From assembly GCA_030077755.1 (NCBI GenBank), contig JAQJZZ010000008.1:2852001-2916000 (forward strand): a DNA stretch of 64,000 bases, written 5' to 3'. The position numbers and the translations under genes are program-made. Positions 44,243 through 55,546 of this stretch are shown one piece after another; positions within the stretch are counted from its first letter, which is position 1; each line of letters starts with the position of its first letter. This stretch comes from Filosporella fistucella (Eukaryota; Ascomycota; Leotiomycetes; Helotiales). The notes below the pieces were generated by a model. That model saw nothing but the letters and a program-made list of their open reading frames with translations. It was not told the origin of the DNA and searched no databases.

Positions 44243-46135
44243 GGCTAGGATGGAATCCAACAAAGAAACGAGTGATTTGCGGTACCATGCATGAAAATGA
44301 TCTGCTGCAGAGTAAGGTCGATGAAGTTGCTGCCTTTCACGACGCTCAGCCTCGTCGAATGTGTAACAGAGTTAGTAATCCGAATATCTGCTTAGTAATA
44401 CACATCATTGGAGAGATAATTGGGGGCCAGATCTAAAACCATATCTAACTTCTTCTTCTAGTAAGTGTCTTCGTAATCCTTGTCTAGCGAACCAGGGTTG
44501 AGACGTTCACGATGAGTTTAGAGGGAAGCTGATTTTGTTAGCCACTGTAGGAGCTTCGTGCTCAACTTCAAATACCATTCTTTATATACTTAGTGGCATC
44601 GCAACACCGAACGTCTTCGTGATACACCTATCCCTCCCAGAACCCCACAGTTACTATATCTATACAGCGACTATTACCCTCAGACTCGACTAATAATATG
44701 AAATTCTATTTTAATGTCGCTTCGTATAAGCTATAATTGTGTAATGGCACTTCTATACTTCTAGTGTACTATAAAAGCAAGAGCGCTTACACGGGCGCAA
44801 CTTGTTTTTCGGGGGTATTGTAGAAGTTGGTTGTCAGCTATTTGATATCCTGTACTAATCTAGCCATTTCTGGCAAGGCGCATTTTATGATCACTGCTAA
44901 GCGAGCATTTCCCGAACCTGTCAAAGAGAGTTTGAGGGGAAGCCGATTTCGTTACGGACTTGTAGAGCAAATTCAGCGCTCGTAGAAGTATAATGTTTTC
45001 TCACACAGGGACACCATAGTGGGGGGTGCGGGGCTAGAATTACAGGGGAGGGATATGTTGTTCAGCTCGGCGATTGTGGCTGCTGCTATCAAATCATACA
45101 GAATCAGAGTCCGAATGAAGCACGGATTATTCTGCCCTTACCAACTTTTAAGAATCATACTTTTCTAATCTGCAGGACAACTCCCCAAGCCGAGAATAAT
45201 CATCGCGGTTCTATTTTCATCACCTCAATCGCTTCCTATTGAAGGAAAGCAATCTTCTTTCTCTAGCGACGTCGCCCAAATCTTGCTTAAGAAAAAGATT
45301 CATTAATTGTTAGCGACATTAATTGGATGATATACATATGTGTAGTAGTGTAAAAGGATTCTGACTTTTCTGGGTGCCTTGTGCCTGAGGCACTTCCTAT
45401 ATATATATATATAGCTTTTGGCTTCTTAGACCTGTAGGCAGCTCACACTCCAATGCATTCTACACCACAGCAGACCACCAGAAGACCCCTATATTATTAC
45501 ATCCCATTTGTGGTTCTCTTTAAAGTAGTAGGATAGTGAAAACCATGTGATTATATAATAGTCAGAAACTTTACAGTTGCATGACTTGACTAGAGCAAGT
45601 AATCCTATGGTCAAGTTATGAACCGCATGGTATCGGCCAGATGTTCTTGTACTCAGTGCATAGAATCAGTTCCTCAGACACTGCGACATCATTTTCATTC
45701 AAATCTTGGATTATTTGTACCAATTATTGCATAAAGTAGGTGTCGACTCATCTCGTCGCTAGAAACTGAAATGCAGATTATAGAAATATGATTCCTACTC
45801 GGAAGATAGCCCATTACTATTCTATATCCGTGTACATAATGAATGATTAGATGATTTTGGCAAACTTCTCGTCATAATTATTCAATATAAGTTGTTATTC
45901 TTTGCGCTTTTGCAAAAAACTAATTTATATCGGCCGGAATAGGGTTCTTCTTTCTGTCCAACACCAATTTGACATATCAACACGACACTCTGAATCTGAG
46001 ACAATTATCGCATAAAAATAACGTCACTTACCGTAATACGCCTAGCTGTGCCGCTTCATATCTCTCCTGAACACCTACTTAGTATAAGGTCTTTTTCGAA
46101 TCAGACAAAACCCCAACGAAAAGAACTTTCCAACC
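44243..46135. other. 1.9 kb without a supported gene
   Basis: No coding frame of note. An imperfect duplicate of about 25 bases occurs at 44516-44540 and 44930-44954, differing only by transitions. A short (TA)n run lies near 45400-45412. No TATTTAAG element like those of the other family members was found before member E. Confidence 0.4.
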
Positions 46136-46897
46136 ATGAACATTCCGCCTCCAATACCTCTTGCCTCAAACCTGTCAAAACTCTCTCAAAAGGGTCTGCT
46201 GAGCAAGAAACCTTCAGCAGCGGCGATTCTACCCCCAGAGTTTGTCGCTGCACAGCTGCCAAAAGCAACATCTCAGAGTGGTCTTCCGAGCAAGCACCCT
46301 TCGGCGCGGACTATTCTGCCTCCAGGTTCTGTTACCTCAAAACGAGAAGGGGTATCACAGAGAGTGACATTGAGACCAGAGCCTTTTTCTACGACAGTTC
46401 TGCCTCCAGAATCTTCAGTCACCAAACCATCGAAGATATCCGAGAAAGCTGCTGCAAAGTTACCTCCCAACAAGATAGTCTCCAAGATCAAGTCATCCAA
46501 GCCTTCGCCATCTAAATCTCCATCCTCCAAGGGGTCATTACTTACTACGAAAAAGAGTAGTTCCAAAAGATCAAAACTAACAGCTAAAGATGATGACTTT
46601 GTTGGTGGCTGGATAAATGGCAAGTTTTATGGCGGGGGTAACAGCGGTGTTCCACCAAAGACAGGAGGTTACGTCAGACTGACAAGAGCACAATTCATGG
46701 TCTACTTTGACTGGAGCATCCTTGATACACTTTGGGAAGAAGCTATCAGGAAAAAGCTTTGTGCTCCAATTGCTGGAGAGGACCCTCGACTTCAAGGATG
46801 GTGGTTTGATTATGAGTGGTGTCAGCTGTATTCACCAAAGTTCAAGCTTCAGAATGTACCAGATTACATGGTTAGTCAGGCCGAAAACAGTGAATGA
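46136..46897 (+). CDS. Family member E: Ser/Lys/Pro repeat N-terminus plus C-terminal module, 253 aa
   Basis: Intronless. The N-terminal 160 residues carry three imperfect repeats built on SKKPSAAAILPPEFV, SKHPSARTILPPGSV and a weaker PFSTTVLPPESSV, then a stretch of alternating S, K and P (KIKSSKPSPSKSPSSKG). This region is strongly basic. After DDDFVGGWINGKFYGGGN comes the module: GGYVRLTRAQFMVYFDWSI, LWEEAIRKKLCAPIAG, then GWWFDYEWCQLYSPKF. The closing W-h-F-D-Y-x-W matches members D and F best. No signal peptide. Overlapping frame 46048-46515 is treated as a shadow. Function unknown. Confidence 0.78.
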   Translation: MNIPPPIPLASNLSKLSQKGLLSKKPSAAAILPPEFVAAQLPKATSQSGLPSKHPSARTILPPGSVTSKREGVSQRVTLRPEPFSTTVLPPESSVTKPSKISEKAAAKLPPNKIVSKIKSSKPSPSKSPSSKGSLLTTKKSSSKRSKLTAKDDDFVGGWINGKFYGGGNSGVPPKTGGYVRLTRAQFMVYFDWSILDTLWEEAIRKKLCAPIAGEDPRLQGWWFDYEWCQLYSPKFKLQNVPDYMVSQAENSE

Positions 46898-47387
46898 AGT
46901 AGAAGTGGAGTTCAGTATAACTTCCAAGGTGGGAATGGCAGGTCTGAAGACCATTTAGAGAAATGAATCTGATCGTATGAGGGTTGACAAAGTATTTTGA
47001 TTGTTCTGTGATGTGGTGAAACAATCATCTCTTCGTGACTAAGCACATAAATGATCGCTGTGAGTATGCTTTGTGAAAATGAGCAAGGCTCTAACCATAT
47101 TCATGTAAAGTAAGTGAAAGTCATGCTATGCGGTGTGAGATTCCAATGGACTGTTTGTCTTTGTAGAGATATCATTCATGTCTCTCATCGCATTAATTCA
47201 TAGCTCTTTCTATGTTGAATCATATAGACACGAATTTAAATTCATGTGAAAGATTCAAACACTACCTCCTGTATTGGTAGTGTCTCCAAGTATGATCCCA
47301 TGCGCACCTTCCTGGGCATACACTGTTATCCATCGTGATTAGAGAATTCGATGCAATGAATGACCAACGTCAGTTGAGACAGGCCTT
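46898..47387. other. Intergenic between family members E and F
   Basis: Presumed 3' flank of E and upstream region of F. No gene seen. Confidence 0.4.
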
Positions 47388-47396
47388 CTATTTAAG
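47388..47396 (+). promoter_or_regulatory. CTATTTAAG TATA-like element of family member F
   Basis: Same nine bases as before members A-D, 267 bp before the ATG. A leader of about 240 bases follows, rich in A and C (CACATCAGCAACACAGAG), like many fungal 5' leaders. Confidence 0.55.
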
Positions 47397-47662
47397 AAGC
47401 CAAACTCTCTCCTTAGGAATCAAATCAACATCACCAAGACGATAAAAAGAACCTCGAAGCATACATAAAGATCTCTCAAGCACACATCAGCAACACAGAG
47501 ACAACGGCTCCAGAGTTCGAACAGCCACTCCAAAATAAGGTTACATCATCGTCATTCTACGTGTTTTGTTTGGTGTAGAAGCAAATCGAAACGATATCAG
47601 CTAAAACCAGAAAATAAGAAAGGATTGATTGAAACATACAAGAGAAAGGGTTTACGTACACT

Positions 47663-48298
47663 ATGGGTCCCCTAGCTGATGCAGGGTGGGCTTTGGAAAA
47701 TCGCCGAAAGCCAAGCAGGAATGGTGCGGGTAATCAAGCGGGAAGAGGGTCTACTGAGCATGGTGCATCAGGTTATCCGGCACCAGGCAATATGGATCCT
47801 TATGGCATGCAACAGCCACCTTATGGCGACCCGGGTATCTATCTTCCAGGTCTCACGGGCAGGGAAAATAGCATTCTACTCCAACAACAGCAAGGATTGA
47901 ATGGGACTAACCAGCAAATGCCCGGCCAACAATTTTCTTCAAGATATCCGAGTCAACAAATTCTTTATCCACAGCAACAAAATCCCAATATTGGTGGCCA
48001 AGCAAGCCAATATCCCGGGATAAAAAGCCAACAAGATCCCGGGTTGACGTATCAAGGCCAATCAAGCTCAGGTCAGCAACAAGTACAAATAAAAGAAAGG
48101 GTATCAATAGACGTAGACACATGGTGTTCTTTAGTTAGGCTTAAATATCCGTGGTTTACCCGGGAACAGGCACATGCCGATTTGCTGGAGGGTATAGAGG
48201 AAGGAGTAGTAGTCAATCCTTTTCCTGGACAGTATTTCATGGATTATAAGACTTGGCAAGATTGCGTAATAGAGATCCAAGCTTCAAATCCATATTAA
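47663..48298 (+). CDS. Family member F: Q/G/P-rich N-terminus plus C-terminal module, 211 aa
   Basis: Intronless, starting MGPLADAGWALENRRKPSRN. Residues 30-140 are Q, G, P, N, S and Y-rich (LLQQQQGLNGTNQQMPGQQF, YPQQQNPNIGGQ), a prion-like composition. The C-terminal 70 residues form the module: RVSIDVDTWCSLVRLKYPWF, HADLLEGIEEGVVV, then YFMDYKTWQDCVIEI. It aligns well with the relic at 58113-58430 (W..L..KYP/KFP, then EG/DG turn, then F/Y-x-D-Y/F). The left LTR of the retrotransposon begins 230 bp downstream, so the insertion did not damage this gene. Confidence 0.8.
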   Translation: MGPLADAGWALENRRKPSRNGAGNQAGRGSTEHGASGYPAPGNMDPYGMQQPPYGDPGIYLPGLTGRENSILLQQQQGLNGTNQQMPGQQFSSRYPSQQILYPQQQNPNIGGQASQYPGIKSQQDPGLTYQGQSSSGQQQVQIKERVSIDVDTWCSLVRLKYPWFTREQAHADLLEGIEEGVVVNPFPGQYFMDYKTWQDCVIEIQASNPY

Positions 48299-48529
48299 AA
48301 TGGATGTGTCGCTAGGTTTATGACGCAAATGGAGCGTTCATGAGTGATTGTGGTTTATGGGTTATGAGTAGCTTAGCAGTCCCTCCAAAGCTTACCGGGC
48401 TCGAGAATCCTGCTCCCGTACTTTAGCCTCACTTTATCAATATTTCATATCAATCGTACCGTTGCAGGCCTTATGAGTATTATATGCTCAGTGAGTTGGT
48501 GATTCATGCTGCATAAAATTGGTTGAGAC

Positions 48530-48650
48530 TGTTAGGCAAGAGCCACCTTTGGGTAGGCTCTCAGCCTACACTTATTTGCACGGTAGCTAGTTAGTTAGTC
48601 AGATCAAGCATTTTCCATCCAGTCTTTCCAGCCTAGGCTGTGCCACTACA
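48530..48650 (+). repeat. 5' LTR (121 bp)
   Basis: Starts TG and ends CA. It differs from the 3' LTR only by G/A in CCTTTGGGTAGG and C/T in CAGCCTAGG. Confidence 0.95.
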
Positions 48651-48652
48651 CC

Positions 48653-48670
48653 TGGTAGCTACTTGCGTCT
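48653..48670 (+). other. Putative primer-binding site
   Basis: Begins TGG two bases after the 5' LTR, as needed to pair with a tRNA 3' CCA end (TGGTAGCTACTTGCG). I could not assign the tRNA. Confidence 0.4.
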
Positions 48671-48923
48671 TTCGTGAAGCACGTCCAGTGCCCGATTACG
48701 TAAAAAAATCCTCTCGTCCAGAGTGGGAAGAAGTGGGTCTCGTCTAGAGTCACACACACACCTCATTTCGGTAGTAAGACATCTTGCATGCATCCGAAAC
48801 ATCAACTCAACCACACCCACGTTTCACGAATCTCATCCCCACCATTCTGCCACCGGCTAGATAGCTGCATACCGAATCTGCCGAGTCTGCCGAGCACCTG
48901 CAGCCCTATAGCCACAGTACTCC

Positions 48924-51104
48924 ATGCCGCCGAAGGGTCCGGCTAGATCAAGAGACGATAAGGGACGATTCCTACCTCACCGAAAACCAGCATACGCAAA
49001 ACAGCCCAAGAGACAGACATCTCTCCCATCGGAACTATTAGCAATTAGAGAAGAAGCCTTTCCGGCTAGCAGCCAAACCTCTCCGAATCCCTAGACAGAT
49101 AGTATTAAAGGTCCTAAGATCACTTCTACTAAGGACGACGCCTCTAGAAAGATAGCACTAACCCAGGAAAGGACAACCTCCCCAAAAACCGAACGGTCTG
49201 ACCTATATGACGTAAGCCCCGAAAGACGAAAATCTTTCTCACCTTCGTCCCCAAGACTATCACTCCCAGACTCACCATCAATCGAGCTAACACAAAGGAG
49301 TTTTGAATCCTTAAGCCTATATTCACGGCCAGAGTCACCTACCGCACCTTCGCTATCGGTAGCCACTCCGTACGCCGATTTTCTTGCTTAAATCCACGCC
49401 GGTGCCCAAAATTCGATCTCTTCAATCTCACCACTATCATTAGGCAATACTATCAGAATGTCTGAAACACCGTTAACCGGCGACCTAAACCCGCCACAAC
49501 CGAAGTATAGCAAGAGAGCTTAGAAGATCCATGCCATGGTTATTGCCAAGGTTGCCAAAGAGCAAGAACAAAACGGTTACCCACATTTGAGGAACATTAT
49601 CGCCGAGCGGGATATAGGAGCTACTTGGGGTATAATCTCTACCTTGGATGCAATGACGAGAGCCGAGTTTAAATAGAAGGCCCTCTAGCAACTAAACCAT
49701 CCCGATGCCGAAACATCTTCGGCTATAAACTTTAGAGCATTCCTCACCCGGTGGAGATTGGGAGCATCTGAGGAGGAGGGAACACCAGTGGTTCGCCGGT
49801 CATAGAGCCCAGTTAGGAACACGCCTAATCATTCCCATTCTCATTATTCAAATCGGGGAAATCGCACGGGACGCCCCAACCCAGCCGATTTCTCATCCGA
49901 TAATAGGGGCGATAGCCACTAGTCTCGTCGCTCTCATTGACGTGACCACCGCTCAAGCCGACGTAATAGAGACTACGGATCCTCAACCACCCAAAGCCAA
50001 AATCGTTTAGCAAATAGTGGTCGAAAATCGCGAAATTTATCGTTGAAGGACATTGGAACGTATAATGGTGAGGAGAAATCTTCGGTCACGGCATATTATA
50101 GACGACTAAAACTACTAGCCGAATAGTACTCTAAACAATCCGTGCTGGCCGCCCTCCCTCTTTATATGGTGGGCAAAGCCCAGGTTTGGTTATCTTCCTT
50201 AGACATGCACACTACAAAGGCTATCTCAGCAAGCCTATCGGAATGGATCGAATAAATGAAACTTCGCTTTAACATGGACGCTTCGGTAGCTTTAGCAAAA
50301 GCCGACGCAATGAAACACTCCTTCAAGGACGAGTCCAAACTAAATGTTCGAGAGTATCTTACTGCGAAACAACAACTATATCTGGAAGCCGGAGAGACGA
50401 ACAATGACCTGATTATCCGCCGATTAAAGGATGGCCTAGATCCAACATTATCTAATGCAATACACTTGCGTATTGCGGGGAATACATTCGGCGAATTTGC
50501 AGATATGGTTTATAAGGCTAAGCACGGAGCCCGAGCTCAATACCTATAATACCAGAAGCAGTTTGACGATTAGGCCGAAGTTCTAAAGCAAATAGAAAAG
50601 AGCCTAAACCGCCAACCGCCTCGCCTATCAACTCCCTAGCGTCTGCAATACGACTATCCTAAATTCCCAGCCTTCCCATATGGGCCTATAAACTTCGCAA
50701 ACAAAGCTAAACAAGTTTCGCCGACTGCTCCTTTTATACCACTATCGAGGCGTATTAAAACTTTAAAACCTGGCGCTAAGAAGGAACCTACATCTCCTTC
50801 GGCAAAACCAGCCGATACTACTCAAGATTACCCGTGCACACTCTATGGAAACTGGTATTATAAAGATTAGGAACACAAAAAGATATATAGTTCAAACCCA
50901 TCCTTTACACCTAATCGCTTCCCTAGGCCAGTCCCCGCTTTCTTAATAGACGGGCCTTAGTCTTTGGGCGAAGAGGACTATGTCATGATTCCGAAGGAGG
51001 AATTTGATTTTCACCAAGAAATATATAAAGCTCACTGCCGTGATTTCTACGGCAATCCCGAATCGGCATCTACCAAGGAGGGAAATATCCACGGCGACCG
51101 TTAG
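48924..51104 (+). pseudogene. gag frame of the retrotransposon, interrupted by in-frame stops
   Basis: A single frame of about 727 codons from the ATG at 48924 (MPPKGPARSRDDKGRFLP) to a TAG at 51102. It is interrupted by in-frame stops, mostly TAG plus TAA such as that before MKLRFNMDAS. The middle part (STLDxxW-like region near 50160-50550: SEWIE, AKQQLYLEAGETN, LSNAIHLRIAG) has the look of a gypsy capsid domain. A zinc-knuckle remnant (CTLYGNWYYKD, near 50840) has Tyr where the second and third Cys/His ligands would be, as TGT to TAT or CAT to TAT changes would give. The N-terminal 300 residues are Ser/Pro/Arg-rich. Confidence 0.8.
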
Positions 51105-51175
51105 GGGGGACCTCGTCGCCCTCTACTTATCCTTATTATCCCCCAAGTATTGATATCAGAAATGAGAAATCATAA

Positions 51176-54100
51176 AAAATAAAGTCTATTTCATGGTCGG
51201 ATCCACTAGTCACGCCTACGAATATACCTATTGCTTTTGCATAGCATATACCTCAGATTATCAAACGTCGGCAACGTTCCCGAAGAGTAATTGATGTCTT
51301 AATCGCCGGAGACAAACATATACTAAATACAAATATAAGAGGATTTTGCCTTATAGAAAAGGGAACCAAACGACTATGTACTATCGATACGGGTTCTTCG
51401 ATTTCGATTATTAATACCGCTACATTAACGAAGGATTTCCCGTCTACTTTGGTATATAAGGTCGCCGAAGAAATCCAATTACACGGTATCGGAGAAGGGC
51501 CTCAAATAGCAATATGCACCAACCTTACACTTGCATTTCCTACGTCTACAGGTGACTCTATTATATATGAAGCCAAAGGTGTTTATGTAATAAATAAGCT
51601 CCCTTGCGGCCTATTACTAGGAACCAACTTCCTAAAGACTTATTCCCTAAACGTGTTATGGGCAATTCCAAAACTACCTGACCGACTCCAACTCGTAGAC
51701 TCTACCGATTTCATTCCGCTATCTACTTCAAAAATAGTCTCCAAACCGAAGAAGGCTAGAGTCTATTTATCGCGGACTACGGTTATCCTGCCAGGGCACG
51801 GCATTAATCTCCCTATGAAATATAGGCCTCTCCCCCACCGAATAAAAGGCTATCTTTTACGTTCTTTTCCACATGCCGACATGGTCGTGGGCACATTCGG
51901 CTCTTATATCAACGGGATCACCGACGGAACACCTAAACCAATCCCTTTCTCGAACTTTGGAGATACTATTATAAAACTTCTTACGGGCACTTATCTTGGG
52001 ATCCTTAAAGAATGTCCTATTACGCCATAGAAGTCTAAAATTCTAATTAATATGGACGATGTCTTTAAAGGGGCCGTAGCATATGAGAATGAACCAGACT
52101 CTCTATTACATCCCGCTGGCTCGCCCTTCCTCGCCCAACCTATTAAGGATATAAAAGTCGACGCCGACATTTCTAACTTTTTCGGTACCGATATTAAAAA
52201 CCAAGTCCAGCAAATTCTCGACAAGCATAAAACCTTATTCCGCCTAGAACTTGGCAGATTTAATAATAGCGTCACGATGCCGATACCTTTTAAAGACGAA
52301 ACTGATTTGAGTGGCCTACGCCAAGCACCATACCCTTTATCGAAAAAGGACCGCGAAGCTATGGATAATATTCTCGATCCTATAAAAGAGGAGGGATCCC
52401 TAGAATCTGTTCCTCCAGGGGAAATTAGCCCTATTGCCTCACCAGCATTTATAGTTTGGCGAAACGGAAAGCCGAGGGTTGTCATTAACCTACGGAGAGT
52501 AAATACTAGGCTCAAACTCGACGCCTATCCCCTGCCCAGACAGGATCGCATCTTGGGAGCTTTAAACGGAGCTACAATTTACTCTAGTCTAGACATGACT
52601 AAAAGCTTTTTCCAACAACCTTTAAAGGAAGAAGACCGATAGAAAGCGACTATTATTTTAGCACATAGGGGACTTAAACGCTTATTAGTCGCTATAATGG
52701 GACTTGCCACTACGCCAAGTTTCTTCCAATCACGTATGGAATCTTTATTTCGTCCCTATTTATGGAAGTTCATCCTCGTCTACATTAATGACATCTTAAT
52801 ATTTTCCAACTCGGCCGATGACCACTTGCATTATTTAGATATAGCGTTAATTCTACTTGAAAACGCAGGAGTTACCTTATCGCTCGGCAAATGTCATTTC
52901 GCATAACCGAGTATTGATGCCCTAGGTTATCACATCTCCCGTCTCGGTTTAAGCACCTTGCTTAAAAAAATAGAGGCTATTTAGAATATATAATACCCTA
53001 GATCCTTAGCCGATTTGGAATTAATCCTTGGCCTCTTCGGGTACTATAGACAATTCGTGGATCACTACGCCGAAATCGCTGCCCCATTGAACCAGCTAAA
53101 AACGATAGGTTTTCGGAAAGCCCTTAGGCAAGGAAGAAAGAGGGAAATCTTTGCGGAAAAAACTCCTATCCCCCTGCCAAACGATATTCTCAACGCATCA
53201 TTAGCGGCCTCGCCAAAGAAGGCTCGGCGAACTAGAGATTAACTACTAAAAGTCCCCGACGATTTCGATAAGCGATGCCGAGAAGCTTTTAAAAGTCTTA
53301 AAAGCAGATTGTGCTCCGCTCCGACCCTCCTTATGCCGAACTTTAATGAACGCTTTATCATTTACGTCGATGGCTTTAAGCAACGGGGATTCGGTGCCGC
53401 CATCCACCAATTAGACGCCAAAGGGATAGAGAGACCTGTTTATTACTTATCTAAAGCGTTATCGCCAGCCGAACACAATTACTAGCCGACGGAATTGGAG
53501 ATAGCTACACTCGTTTAGACCTTGCAAAAGATACCTCACTTTATTAACGGCGTCCCATTCATAGTAGTCACCGACCATAGTGCAATCCTTTCTACTATAA
53601 AGGATGCCGCTATAAACAAAAATACTCGCCTATTAAATTGGCGCCTATTTCTCTCTAAATATGCTTCATAAATGGAGATCAAACATCGTTCCGGGACCTC
53701 CCATATGAATGCCAATGCTCTATCTCGAGTGGCCATAATTAGTTATCCTATAGTGTAAACGGAGCACAAATCCAAGAGCTGCCTATCCGTTTCCACACAT
53801 TATGCACTTCCAGTGGAGATAATAGACGATTTACAGGAGACTCCATTAGCCTACACGACGTCGCTATATCTCAGTGACGAAATGACAAAGTCTTTCGCCA
53901 GAGAATTGCCTAAGGACAAGACATTTGGTAAATTATACAATAGGATGTCCTCTCGTATGAAGAAATCGCCCCTCGAGACACCTACAACCACACTCGAGTC
54001 TTTCCATTTAGACCCGAAATCGAAGCTTCTATGGTTCCGCCATATAGACGAGGTGGAACGACTTTGTGTTCCTATGAAATATGTTTAGAAGATTTTGCAA

Positions 54101-55405
54101 ATCGCCCATGACGACAGGGCACACATAGGCACGAAGCGTTGCTTATATTACCTTCGGCAACATGTTTTCTTTCCTAAGATGGCATAGCAAGTTTACCAGT
54201 ATATTACTCACTATCCAACATGCCGATTGGCAAAACCAGTCTCTATAGGACCGATAAGAGAGCTTAAACCTATCGCCCCTCTACGGATGTAACTATTAAC
54301 ATTGTGTATTGATTTTATCACCGGATTCCCTATGTCTACTCAAGGCTATGACGTAGTCTTAACGATAATAGATCCTCTGACTAAATGGATCTTTGTAATT
54401 GCTAATAATAAGGACTAGTTAGCCGAAGATTGGGCATACCGATTATATTATGACCTATACCCTCATATAGGACTCCCAGATCGCATCATATCCGATAGAG
54501 ATCCAAAATTTAACTCCAGGTTATGGCGCGAGCTATGCCGATTGGGACGAGTAGCCATTACAATAACTACTACATATAATGCAAAGTTAGATGGACAATC
54601 CGAACGATCCAACCAGACACTAATACACTCGTTAAGGTGCGCTATCAATGGGACCTACGATCAATCCAATTGGGAAGAGCTTTTGCCAATCGTCTATCTT
54701 GCGCTAAACACATCCCCAAACGCTTTAATAGGCGTGAGCCCGTATGAGCTCAAGTACGGCAGGCCTCCTAAATCTCCGCTATCACCCGAGACAATAGTCG
54801 ATATAGCAAATCTGTCTAAAGAGGGAGCTATGGATATAATCAACGCCCATAAAGACCTACTTATAGAAGTATCCGAAGCCATATCCCTAGCCCAAGCTAG
54901 AATGAAGGCTATCTATAATAAAGGACGGAAGCCGGTTAGCTTACAGGTCGGCGATGCTATCTACTTAAAACAAGCCAAAGGAATAGAGGACGGTTATAAG
55001 TTATTGCATAATACGACAAAGCTTTCCTTTAACAAACTAGGACCCTATCCTATTATAGAAGTTGTCTCGCCATTGGCCTATAAGATCAAGTTGCCTTCTT
55101 AGCTAAAAATACACCCCATTATATCTATTAAGCACTTAGTTCCTGCGACAGAGGACCCTTACAAGAGGAATATGCCAGAACCTGGGCCGATTGTGGTTAA
55201 TGGCGTTAAAAAGTATATTATCGAGGATATATTAGCAAAAGAAATGAGGAAACCGAAGGGGTCCCGGCGAAAGAAATTATATTATAAGGTCAAACACTTA
55301 GGCTATAAAGAAGCTTCGTGGCAACCAGCAGAGATGTTAAAGGAGGATGTCCCCGAACTCCTAAAAAGCTTCGAAAAAAGCCTTTCTCCTAGGCGGTGTG
55401 CCTAG
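51176..55405 (+). pseudogene. pol frame of the retrotransposon: protease, RT, RNase H, integrase, chromodomain
   Basis: One frame, shifted by -1 relative to gag, runs from about 51176 to the TAG at 55403, with about 15 internal TAG/TAA codons and no indel noticed. Landmarks: aspartic protease LCTIDTGSSISII (51376), RT segments KPRVVINLRRVN and SSLDMTKSFFQQPL, RT active site VYINDILIF (52780) where the usual first Asp of Y-x-D-D is Asn, RNase H start IIYVDGFKQRGFGAAIHQ, RNase H/connection HRSGTSHMNADALSR, integrase HHCC remnant (HDDRAHIGTKR, with one Cys replaced), and integrase core D-D-E (CIDFI, SDRDPKF, GQSERSNQT). The chromodomain is at 55280-55380 (YKVKHLGYKEASWQPAE). The D to N change is itself a TpG to TpA transition. 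Confidence 0.92.
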
Positions 55406-55546
55406 ACTTCTTTCACGTGTCGCATCCTTTTTGGCAACCGATAGCCTCGCCTATCATATTCTAACTTATTGTTTACTTTTACATTGATTACCGCAAAAGA
55501 ATAACTTTCTCACCTCGCACGTTTAATAACCCAAACGATCGTCGCA

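Noticed and set aside
46048..46515. 155-codon plus-strand frame overlapping member E
   Set aside because: Offset reading of the same Ser/Lys/Pro-rich region; only the 46136 frame continues into the C-terminal module.
51991..52515. 174-codon minus-strand frame inside the retrotransposon
   Set aside because: Antisense to the reverse transcriptase domain.
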